From the NCBI GenBank assembly GCA_017465625.1, contig JAFTVV010000012.1, positions 1 to 48,400 of the forward strand: a stretch of DNA of 48,400 nt, read 5' to 3'. The stretch is from Oscillospiraceae bacterium (lineage in GTDB: Bacteria; Bacillota; Clostridia; Oscillospirales; Oscillospiraceae). Shown one piece after another: positions 17,811 through 26,200 of this stretch; position 1 is the first letter of the stretch; every line of letters begins with the position of its first letter. Below the pieces are notes generated by a model. It was not told where the DNA came from. It searched no databases and saw nothing but the letters and a program-made list of their open reading frames with translations. Position numbers and translations under genes: made by a program.

Positions 17811-17960
17811 TACCGCTCGGACTCGAACCGCAGGTGAGAGTCTGGGGAGTGAGCCGACCGCCGCCGGTGGCGGAGTCAAGGGAGGCGAACGAGTGGCAGC
17901 GGTCGATAAAATCGAGGAAAAGCGTAAGCCCGAAGATTTTATCGGGCACCGCAACAGGAC
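17811..17960. repeat. Epsilon module, copy 1: GC-rich structured repeat
   Basis: About 150 bases shared with 30003-30250. It begins GTACCGCTCGGACTCGAACC and contains the stem CGATAAAATC/GATTTTATCG around 17900-17943, nested in CGGT/ACCG. Its minus strand contains GGTTCGAGTCC, identical to a tRNA T arm. GCCGGTG at 17863-17869 can pair with CACCGGC at 17960-17966. Conservation over two copies and strong pairing suggest a structured RNA or mobile repeat rather than a gene. Confidence 0.7.
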
Positions 17961-17970
17961 ACCGGCACCA
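17960..17970 (+). repeat. 11-bp copy of the tRNA-Leu 3' end (possible attachment-site remnant)
   Basis: CACCGGCACCA at 17960-17970 exactly repeats the last 11 bases of tRNA-Leu (14865-14875), in the same orientation, at the far side of the AT-rich island. It is immediately followed by a strong terminator, as a tRNA 3' end would be. The match is short, so it could be chance or part of the epsilon repeat; the second epsilon copy has only a partial match here. Confidence 0.4.
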
Positions 17971-18024
17971 TAATACCTACCCTTATTTGATACTTTTCGT
18001 TCAGCAAGGGTAGGTATTTTTATA
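17969..18024 (+). terminator. Beta module, copy 1: terminator hairpin repeat
   Basis: AATACCTACCCTT pairs with AAGGGTAGGTATT across a loop of about 20 bases, then TTTTATAT. The same 55 or so bases occur at 26888-26943 and 31051-31106, making this a dispersed terminator cassette. Confidence 0.85.
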
Positions 18025-18150
18025 TTCATTTTTACCCAGAAACAGGGTCATTTCCTAAACTTTGCAACGCATTTCCTTTTCTATCGCCAAGAAATTGAGT
18101 TTTTCCCGGTCTCCGTATTACCAAAATGCAACACAAATGCAGGATCGGCG
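18025..18150. repeat. Delta module, copy 1
   Basis: Begins TTCATTTTTACCCAGAAACA and includes CATTTCCTAAACTTTGCAAC. It matches 31107-31225 with scattered differences and in both places directly follows a beta module. No ORF is seen. The GHKL kinase gene converges on it from the right. Confidence 0.7.
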
Positions 18151-18214
18151 GTTTGTTGACGATATAATAGGCTTAACCCACGGCTACTTGGGCGATGTAA
18201 TTGCTGCTTTGGCC

Positions 18215-19516
18215 TTAATCTGCGCTGTCGGTGTGCAAAGGAAGAGACAGCCGGAGGGAAAACAGACCGTCCTTTGCCTCAAAGGAACACAGACCGCCAT
18301 TGCGTTGGGCTATGGTCTGTATGCTGTAGCAGCCATAGCCGTGACCATCCCGTTCGGAAATAGGTAAGCCCTCCCGGATGGTTACTTGACCGGTATAAGG
18401 ATTTTGAATTTGGATAAAGATTTTGTTCTGCTTGACATTGCAAAAAAACTCCACCCACTTATCAGACAGCTCCGACTGAGAAGATGCCCGCAGAGCATTT
18501 TCCAGACCATTGGAAATAACCGAGCACAGTTCGGTATCAGAAAGAGGGATGTCCTTGGGAAGCATGGTATTTATCTTCATCTGCACACCCAGACGCTTGG
18601 CCTTGTTGTTATAGGAGGAACAGAGCAGATTGAGGGTTTCGTTTTCGCAGTACCGTTTGGGGGTAATGGCATCCAAATCAGCCATTGAGGCGTTCAAAAT
18701 CTCTTGTGCCTGCTCTATTTTGCCATCGGCCAACAATCCATTCAGCAAATTGATATGATGGCGTACATCGTGCCGGTAAACTGCCATTTGCTGATTGGTT
18801 TCATTGAGCAGAGCAATCTGGTCTTCGGAGGCGGCGAGGGTCTTTTTCAGCGCATTTCCGGCAGACTTGAGCACCATCTTCTCTCTAAGGTTCTTGTAGA
18901 TGTAGGGCAGCAGGAAATAGAAGCCGAAGACTTCCAGATTAGGCAGCAAGCGGACCAAAAAACCGGAACGGGAATCCAAGGAGGAAATATCCACATTCAT
19001 ATACGCAAGGATGTAAATATAATATGCTACCGGAACCAGAGAGAACAGCAGGAAGAAGGAATTGTTGCTGTAGGTAAGCAAATAGCCAAAGACGCTGCGG
19101 AATACAAAAAATGCCATCAGAAGCATCAGCAGGTAGACGATGATGTGGCTGATCAGCACCCCCAGCATACCGACAGAGAACCGGTTATGCAGTATGTTGC
19201 CCACAATCATAGGCGGTGCGGAGAACACCAGCGCAGTCATGATCATAAAGCCGGTTTTGATAACTCCCCGCCTTGCGATGTACAGATACAGCAAAAACAT
19301 AGGCAGATGCATATTAAGAAACAGCAGCCGTCCATACGCGGAGAAAGGGATCAGCGCGGAGAGCACCTCGTTGTACACGCACAGAAGCACGATAGCGCCA
19401 AGACTCACCCAGCGCATTTTCCGGCTAAGGGCTTTTATATCCACGCCCATTAAGATCCAAAGAAGAACAAACACGTAAACAAGGGTCAGTGCGGAGGATG
19501 ATGCGGAAATATTCAT
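18215..19516 (-). CDS. GHKL-domain sensor histidine kinase (AgrC/VirS-like)
   Basis: A 433-residue membrane sensor. The start at 19516 has AAGGAG 7 bases upstream. The frame stays open to 20008, but that extension runs into the divergent regulator gene and is not credible. About six to seven membrane helices fill residues 8-210. Then comes a coiled linker (215-245), the phosphoacceptor motif YRHDVRHHINLLNG (His249), an N box NGLENALRA and a G box GHGYGCYSIQTIAQRNGG. This layout is that of peptide-sensing GHKL kinases paired with LytTR regulators, as in the agr and VirSR systems. The partner is encoded divergently. No small AgrD-like peptide gene or AgrB protease is visible nearby, so the signal is unknown. 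Confidence 0.92.
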   Translation of the reverse strand: MNISASSSALTLVYVFVLLWILMGVDIKALSRKMRWVSLGAIVLLCVYNEVLSALIPFSAYGRLLFLNMHLPMFLLYLYIARRGVIKTGFMIMTALVFSAPPMIVGNILHNRFSVGMLGVLISHIIVYLLMLLMAFFVFRSVFGYLLTYSNNSFFLLFSLVPVAYYIYILAYMNVDISSLDSRSGFLVRLLPNLEVFGFYFLLPYIYKNLREKMVLKSAGNALKKTLAASEDQIALLNETNQQMAVYRHDVRHHINLLNGLLADGKIEQAQEILNASMADLDAITPKRYCENETLNLLCSSYNNKAKRLGVQMKINTMLPKDIPLSDTELCSVISNGLENALRASSQSELSDKWVEFFCNVKQNKIFIQIQNPYTGQVTIREGLPISERDGHGYGCYSIQTIAQRNGGLCSFEAKDGLFSLRLSLPLHTDSAD

Positions 19517-19757
19517 AGGATCACTCCTTGCGGCTTCCGCATTGCGATACATAACCCGGATCATTTCTGCGGAATGCATAATCATACATTTTAATTGTAT
19601 CACAGGAGAAACGGGTTGCCAACGACATTTCAGGACAAAAAAAGTACATTTCATACAGCATAGTGCAAAATGTGAAAAAATATGATATAAAATATTTGGA
19701 TTGCTATACGCAAAATTGTAGCAAGAATCCTTTGCGGCAAGATAGAGGTGATATGGT

Positions 19758-20492
19758 GTGGTCAAGATAGCATTTTGCGACGATGACCTTTCTGTTCTTA
19801 ACGAGCTGCGTGTGCTTTTGGATAAATATCGGGTAAAGCGCAACCAGGAGATCGAATATACTGCGTTTAACAGTCCGCTGGAGCTGCTCAACGAAGTAGA
19901 AAAGGGTGCTGCTTTTGACATTCTGTTTTTGGATGTTCTTATGCCCGGGCAGACTGGGATCAACGCAGCAGCAGAGATTCGGAATTTCGATAGCAATGTG
20001 AAGATCATCTTTTTGACTTCCTCTGCAGAATACGCAGTGCAGTCTTATACGGTAGGTGCGTATTTTTATCAGATCAAGCCTATCTGGGAGGAAAGCTTCT
20101 TTCGCTTGATGGATACCGCCATTGCAGCCTGTGAAAAGGAACGGGGAGAAAGCCTGGTTCTGCGATGCAAAGACGGAATCACTCGAATCGAGTTAAAGCA
20201 TTTGGAATACTGCGAAGTAATCCACCGGACTTTGTTCATTCATTTGACTAGCGGAAAGGTTTTGGAAAGCACCGGCAGTCTGGATGGACTGAGCAAACAG
20301 TTGGAGCAGTATGATTGTTTCTTCCGTCCCCATCGTTCTTATTTGATCAATCTGGACTATGTGCAGACGCTATCCTATCACACCATTACTATGTCTTGCT
20401 TGACAGAGATTCCGTTACCTCGTGGAAAGCATCAAGAGGTTAAGGATGTTTACTTGAAGTATATGTGTAAAAATGGGCAGATGACGGTGTAA
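19758..20492 (+). CDS. LytTR-family response regulator
   Basis: A 244-residue regulator starting with GTG behind GAGGTG. The receiver domain has the acidic pocket CDDD (7-10), phosphoacceptor Asp59 in DILFLDVLMPG, and Lys in QIKPIW (the usual KP). Residues about 140-240 are a LytTR DNA-binding domain, with the late motif FFRPHRSYLINLDYVQTLSY typical of that fold. Such proteins bind pairs of imperfect 9-bp repeats. It is divergent from its likely kinase and lies just upstream of two large surface protein genes, which are plausible targets. It ends in its own terminator, so those genes need a separate promoter. Confidence 0.93.
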   Translation: MVKIAFCDDDLSVLNELRVLLDKYRVKRNQEIEYTAFNSPLELLNEVEKGAAFDILFLDVLMPGQTGINAAAEIRNFDSNVKIIFLTSSAEYAVQSYTVGAYFYQIKPIWEESFFRLMDTAIAACEKERGESLVLRCKDGITRIELKHLEYCEVIHRTLFIHLTSGKVLESTGSLDGLSKQLEQYDCFFRPHRSYLINLDYVQTLSYHTITMSCLTEIPLPRGKHQEVKDVYLKYMCKNGQMTV

Positions 20493-20525
20493 AGTCCAGG
20501 TAATTTGAGACGGTTTATTTGAATA

Positions 20526-20587
20526 TGGGGCGCACTGTCGATTCAGTACCTTTTTAGTACGATTCGGGCAGTGCGCCCCCTTTTTAT
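20526..20587 (+). terminator. Terminator after the LytTR regulator
   Basis: GGGGCGCACTG pairs with CAGTGCGCCCC over a long internal loop that itself contains a GTAC/GTAC mini-stem, and is followed by a T-run into 20586. The 140 bases from here to 20726 hold the leader of the collagen-like gene; no known riboswitch is recognised in it. Confidence 0.85.
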
Positions 20588-20726
20588 ATGAAATGGGTCT
20601 ATAATGCAGATAAGTATACTGGTCGAAGAATCAGTAAAAGAAAGTGCCGCTATGGCGTAGATCGTGGCCCCGATCATAGCAGCTTTATTAAGAGAAAAAC
20701 TTTAACATATAACTGGAGGAAAGGTC

Positions 20727-23210
20727 ATGGAGACAAGAAACAATCGTATTGGTGCATTGTTAGTGGCGATTGCCATGCTTTGCACACTGCTGGGAGGTGG
20801 GTTCCTGACCGGCTGTAATTCCAATGTAGCAGACGGCAAGAGCGCATACGAACTGGCAGTAGAAAATGGCTACACTGGTACTGAGCTGGAGTGGCTGGCA
20901 TCTTTGGCAGGCGAAGCAGGCGCAGCCGGTGCAGCCGGCAAGTCAGCTTATGAGATCGCTGTTGAACATGGTTACACCGGCACAGAAGCCCAGTGGCTGG
21001 ATTCCTTGTTCGGTGCAACCGGCAAGAACGGCACCGACGGTAAAGACGGTGTCAATGGCAAGGACGGTAAGGATGGCGCTCAAGGTGAAAAGGGCGAGCA
21101 GGGTGAGACCGGCGCTCAGGGTCCTCAGGGCGAAAAGGGCGATAAGGGTGAAACCGGTGCTCAGGGTCCTCAGGGTGAAAAGGGCGACAAGGGTGAGACC
21201 GGCGCTCAGGGTCCTCAGGGCGAAAAGGGCGATAAGGGTGAAACCGGCGCTCAGGGTCCTCAGGGTGAAAAGGGCGAGCAGGGTGAGACCGGCGCTCAGG
21301 GTCCTCAGGGCGAAAAGGGCGACAAGGGTGAGACCGGCGCTCAGGGTCCCCAGGGTGAAAAGGGCGACAAAGGCGACAAAGGCGATAAGGGTGACCAGGG
21401 CGAGACCGGCGCAGCCGGCAAGTCCGCCTATGAGATCGCTGTGGAAAATGGCTTTGAAGGTGACGTAGATGCATGGTTGGCATCTTTGACCCGTGAAGAC
21501 GGCGCAGCCGGCAAGTCTGCTTATGAACTGGCTGTGGAGCACGGCTATCAGGGTTCCGAAGCCGAATGGCTGGCAAGCCTGAAGGGCGAAACCGGTGCGC
21601 AGGGCGTCCTGGGTGAAAAGGGCGACAAGGGTGATAAAGGTGATAAGGGCGACAAGGGTGACCAGGGTGAAACCGGTGCTCAGGGCGCTCAGGGTGAAAA
21701 AGGCGAAAAGGGCGATAAGGGTGACCAGGGCGAACAGGGTCAGACCGGTGCAACCGGTGCTGACGGCAAGTCTGCTTACCAAATCGCTGTAGAAAAAGGC
21801 TACGAAGGTTCTGAGATCCAGTGGCTTACCAGCCTGGTGGGTGCTGCCGGCAAGTCCGCTTATGAACTGGCAGTGGAAAATGGATTTGAGGGCGATCTGG
21901 TTGCATGGCTGGACTCTCTTGCCGGCAAAGACGGTGTGAGCGGTGTCAATGGCACCAATGGCAAGTCTGCTTACGAGCTGGCAGTGGAAAACGGTTTTGA
22001 TGGCTCTGTGACCGAATGGCTGGCAAGCCTGGTTGGTGCAACCGGCGCAACAGGTGAAAAGGGCGACAAGGGTGACCAGGGCGAACAGGGTCAGACCGGT
22101 GCAACCGGTGCTGACGGTAAGAGCGCCTATCAGCTGGCTGTCGATCTCGGCTATCAGGGTTCCCAGCAGGAATGGCTGGCAAGCCTGGTTGGCGCAGCCG
22201 GTCAGAACGGCACCAACGGTAAATCTGCTTACGAGCTGGCAGTTGATAAGGGTTACGAGGGTTCTGAGGAAGAATGGCTCAGCTCCCTGGCTGGCAAGAA
22301 CGGTCTGTCTGCCTATGAGATCGCTGTCAAGAACGGCTTCGAAGGTGACGAGGCTGCATGGCTGGCAAGCCTGAAGGGTGAAACCGGCGCAAAGGGCGAC
22401 AAGGGCGAAAAGGGTGACAAGGGCGATAAAGGCGACAAGGGCGATAAAGGCGACAAGGGTGAGACCGGTGCGCAGGGCATCCAGGGCATCCAGGGCGTCA
22501 GCGTTGTTAATGCCTATATCAACAATGAAATGCACCTGATCCTGGTTCTGAGCGACGGCTCCGAGATCGATGCCGGTTATGTGGGCGTCGAAACCGGCAG
22601 CGGTCAGAATCCTCCTGCAGCAACGACTTATACCGTCATCTTCCTGGATTACAACGGCACCGAGCTGAAGAGGGAAACCGTGGAAGCCGGCAAGGCAGCC
22701 ACCGCTCCTGCCGATCCTACCCGTTCCGGCTATGCCTTTGCCGGTTGGGACAAGGCATTCGACAATGTGACCGGTGATTTGACGGTTACTGCTACATATG
22801 CAAAGGACAACTCCCCTACATTAACAATTAGTAATGAAACGGCGGAAGCTGGTGATACCAAAGTTGAATTGATGGTTGCGCTGGAGAATAACCCTGGCAT
22901 TATCGGTTTGACAGTCAGACTTGAGTACGATGATACCGTACTGACTGCTACCAGAGCAGGTACTGAGGAAGCCTTCGACGAGCTGAGCTACCAGAAGCCT
23001 GCGAACTTCAAAAACGGCTGTAAGCTGATCTTCTATGCAGCAGAAGTGGAAGAAGTCCTGGACGGTGACGCTTTCTATATCCGATTTGATGTAGCTGATG
23101 ATGCAGCACCGGGAACTTATCCTGTGAGACTGGTTATCGAGCAGGCATTGGATACAGACAGTGCGGACGTAACAGTTCTCGTGATTAACGGCTACATCAC
23201 TGTAGAATAA
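20727..23210 (+). CDS. Collagen-like surface lipoprotein with 'GKSAYE' modules and a C-terminal cohesin-like domain
   Basis: An 827-residue exported protein. The signal peptide ends in lipobox LTGC, so Cys30 should carry lipid and fix it to the membrane. Ten copies of a 26-residue module of the form GKSAYELAVENGYTGTELEW(L)xSL alternate with Gly-X-Y collagen tracts rich in GEKGDK and GETGAQGPQ. The longest tract is built from six 45-base DNA repeats. Residues about 633-690 are an InlB-type repeat (GYAFAGWDKAF). The last 130 or so form a cohesin-like beta-sandwich (SNETAEAGDTKVELMVALEN), closely related to the N-terminal domain of the next gene. The start follows GGAGG by 7 bases. The repeats invite slippage, so the length may vary between strains. 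An adhesin or scaffold role is inferred. Confidence 0.85.
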   Translation: METRNNRIGALLVAIAMLCTLLGGGFLTGCNSNVADGKSAYELAVENGYTGTELEWLASLAGEAGAAGAAGKSAYEIAVEHGYTGTEAQWLDSLFGATGKNGTDGKDGVNGKDGKDGAQGEKGEQGETGAQGPQGEKGDKGETGAQGPQGEKGDKGETGAQGPQGEKGDKGETGAQGPQGEKGEQGETGAQGPQGEKGDKGETGAQGPQGEKGDKGDKGDKGDQGETGAAGKSAYEIAVENGFEGDVDAWLASLTREDGAAGKSAYELAVEHGYQGSEAEWLASLKGETGAQGVLGEKGDKGDKGDKGDKGDQGETGAQGAQGEKGEKGDKGDQGEQGQTGATGADGKSAYQIAVEKGYEGSEIQWLTSLVGAAGKSAYELAVENGFEGDLVAWLDSLAGKDGVSGVNGTNGKSAYELAVENGFDGSVTEWLASLVGATGATGEKGDKGDQGEQGQTGATGADGKSAYQLAVDLGYQGSQQEWLASLVGAAGQNGTNGKSAYELAVDKGYEGSEEEWLSSLAGKNGLSAYEIAVKNGFEGDEAAWLASLKGETGAKGDKGEKGDKGDKGDKGDKGDKGETGAQGIQGIQGVSVVNAYINNEMHLILVLSDGSEIDAGYVGVETGSGQNPPAATTYTVIFLDYNGTELKRETVEAGKAATAPADPTRSGYAFAGWDKAFDNVTGDLTVTATYAKDNSPTLTISNETAEAGDTKVELMVALENNPGIIGLTVRLEYDDTVLTATRAGTEEAFDELSYQKPANFKNGCKLIFYAAEVEEVLDGDAFYIRFDVADDAAPGTYPVRLVIEQALDTDSADVTVLVINGYITVE
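21102..21371 (+). repeat. Six tandem 45-bp coding repeats (collagen-like tract)
   Basis: Units begin at 21102, 21147, 21192, 21237, 21282 and 21327 and each encode the 15 residues GETGAQGPQGEKGDK or a close variant. The bases differ mainly at third positions (GAGACC/GAAACC, GGCGAT/GGCGAC), showing duplication followed by slow drift or gene conversion. Confidence 0.9.
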
Positions 23211-23250
23211 GTGTTTTACAAACAATAAGCATTTACAGGAGGAACAAGCA

Positions 23251-26200
23251 ATGAAAAAAAGAGTGATAAGTTTCATTTGTATGATCGTTCTTGTGCTGAC
23301 AATGCTTCCTGCTACGGCATTTGCGACGGAAACCACCGCACCTGCGGTGGTCACCGTTGAGCAGGTATGGGCAACTGCCGGACAAACTGTCGAGGTAGAT
23401 GTCAGCATCCAGAACAACCCGGGCGTTTTGGGCGGTACATTTACAATTTCCTGGTCAGACGGTCTGGAATTGATCTCTGCCAAAAAGCAAGAAGCTTTTG
23501 ACGAATTGAATTACCAGAAGCCCAGTAATTTTAACCCTGCCGGTACCAACTTTATCTGGTACGGCGACTCCATTTCCGAAGCTTTGGATGGCACATTTCT
23601 GACCTTGACCTTCAAAATCAGCGAAAATGCCACCCCGGGCAAGAAGCAGGCAGTCAACATCGTAGCAAAGCAGGTTCTTGACACCAAGCAGAACGATGTA
23701 CAGACCACCTGCGTCAGCGGTGGCGTTCAGGTAATCGATTATGTGCCCGGTGACGTCAACAGCGATACGGTGGTGGACCTGAAGGACGTGATTGCACTTG
23801 TGCAGTACGTTTCCGATGACTGTATGACCAATCCTGACGGATTTAATATTTCTTTGGCTGAGCATGCAGCCGACGTCAATGACGACGGTGTGATGGACTT
23901 GCGTGATGTGATTCAGATCTGTCAGTATGTTTCCGATGGCTGTGTGACAGACCCCGATGGATTTAACATTACACTGAAACCCTCTACCAAATGCTTGCAC
24001 ATTGATATGACAGAAGTGCCTTACAAGGCTGTTTCTTGTACGGAAGACGGCAATGTTACCTACTATGTCTGCGATGATTGCGGCAAGTACTTTAATAATG
24101 CTGAAGCGACTGTCGAGCTGACCTGGAGCCAGATCGTTCTGGTGTCCGAGGGTCATAACGAAGTGATCGATGAGGCAGTTGCCCCCACCTACACTTCTAC
24201 CGGCCTGACCGAAGGCTCTCACTGCTCTGTCTGCGGTGAAGTCTTTGTGGAGCAGGAGGAAGTTCCTATGCTCCAGGCAAAGCATCACTCCATTACTTAC
24301 CGTAACCTGAACGGTGCGGAAAGCCCTGAACCCAGCCAGTATGCTGAGCACACCGGTCTGGACGAGCTGCCCGTACCCGAAGCACCTGGCTATACCTTCA
24401 AGGGCTGGTACACTGCTTCTGAGGGCGGTACTGTTGTGGACTACATCCCCGCAGGCAGCACCCAGAACTATATCCTCTATGCAAGATGGGATCTGGTGAC
24501 TTACACCATCAATTACTTTGAAACTCCCGAAAACAGCAATGTTACCTCCTACACCGTGGAGGACGAGATCTACCTGAATAATCCCAAGTGGAGCGGTCTG
24601 GGCTTCACCGGCTGGACCGACCCGTCAAACAGTGTCCAGACCGAAGTCCGTGACAACAATACCTACTACAAAATCCCCGCAGGAACCACCGGTAATCTGA
24701 ACCTGACCGCCAACTGGAAGCTGATGCGTAACGTGGCTACACCCAGCAACAACAATGTGATGCTGGCAGAATATTACGAAGATGCCGGTTACTATTCCTT
24801 TATCGTGGAACTGGGCACTTTGGAGCATGTGGTTCTGGAAGAACTCAGCGGCTCCACCCCTGATCTGTATAACCACACCGGTGCGGCTGACTTTGAACTG
24901 AGTGTGGAAAACTCCATCTCTATGGAGCAGGGTATTGCCGATTCCATCGCCAAGACCATCTCCAAGTCTGTTGCCACCTCCAGCGAGTGGGAGGAGAGCA
25001 AGGAATGGGCAAAAGAAAACTCCATCGAGCACAGCACCAACGAATCCATCGGTATTGAGATCGGTAAGGAAGATTGGCCTGTCAAGACCTCCATTGAAGC
25101 TGGCTATGGCTATGCCAACACCAGCGGTCAGTCCTGGGGCGGAAGCTCTGTCCAGGGCGGCAGCTACGGTGAGGAGACAGAAAGCGGCGAAGAGGTAGCC
25201 TCCGAGCTGTCCTTTGTGGAATCCATGGGCACTGCTACCACTACAACCATCACAGTTTCCAAGGATTCTCCTGAGGGCTATTATGCCTATGTCCGGGCAG
25301 GCAATATCCGGGTCTTTGGTATTGTGACCTATGTTCCCGAAACCGGAGAATACAAGCTGAATACCTACAGTATGCTGGACAATATGCACACCATGCTGCT
25401 GTATTACCCCGACATCAACTCCCTGAACCATCCCACCTGTGAGACACTGAGCTACTCCATCCCCGTGGATAAGATCCTGGCGTCTGTTGAAAATAGCTAC
25501 TTCGTCAAGTACCACGCAAACAGCGGTGAAGGCGAAATGCACAAAACCATCCACTCCGTAGGAGGCGCTGAGGAGCTCAAGCCCAATCAGTTCACCAAGA
25601 CCGGCTACACCTTCACCAACTGGGAACAGTACGAAACCAACCCCGCAAACGGTGAATCCTTTGTTGAGGGTGAAGAGAAGATCATCGTATCCACCTACAC
25701 CGACGGTCAGGTCATCCGGGATATCGCAAACAAGGGCGAGCTGGTGCATCTGTATGCTGTGTGGACGGCCAATCCCTATACCGTCACATTCGATGGCAAC
25801 AAGCCCAGACTGACGAACTCTCAGCTGGATAATGTCCCAGCAGATATTTCTGCCACCTATGACCAGAGCTTCACCCTGCCTGCCGCTCCCTACCTGCCCG
25901 GCTACACCTTCGGCGGCTGGTACGCAGAGAGCGATTGTCAGACTAAGATTGGCGATGCCGGCCAGGTGGTGCAGAACCTCACCGCTGAGGCAAACGGCAC
26001 CGTGACCCTGTACGCCAAGTGGACAGCCAATACCTACAAGCTCATCTTCAATGCCAACGGCGGTACCGTCGGTACGACAAGTGTGAATGCGACCTTCGAT
26101 GCTGTGAAGCCCAGCAGCCTGCCCACGCCCACCAGAGAGAACTACGCCTTCCTGGGCTGGTACATTGGCGATACGAAGTATGATCCCACCGGCTACTGGA

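Noticed and set aside
17674-17949. Minus-strand ORF conserved between 17674-17949 and 29878-30240
   Set aside because: Conservation comes from the epsilon and gamma repeats beneath it. There is no ribosome site, and the second copy has a non-homologous insertion.
17863-17970. A complete tRNA gene inside the epsilon module
   Set aside because: An acceptor-like stem and CCA are present, but there is no T arm in the right place, no D arm and no credible anticodon arm on the same strand.
19517-20008. N-terminal extension of the GHKL kinase frame
   Set aside because: It would overlap the divergent response regulator gene and encodes a basic, Ser-rich stretch. The ATG at 19516 has an excellent ribosome site and leads straight into a membrane helix.
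20588-20818. 76-codon plus-strand ORF overlapping the start of the collagen-like gene
   Set aside because: It runs out of frame into the lipoprotein signal peptide and has no ribosome site.
21102-21371. Regular 45-bp repeats considered as a CRISPR array
   Set aside because: There are no unique spacers; the whole unit repeats and encodes collagen-like triplets in frame.
20943-22535. A 530-codon open frame on the minus strand across the collagen-like gene
   Set aside because: It exists because the Gly-X-Y repeats avoid stop codons on the other strand. Its product is a monotonous Ala/Leu/Thr/Phe string without a ribosome site, while the plus-strand gene has a signal peptide, lipobox and known modules.
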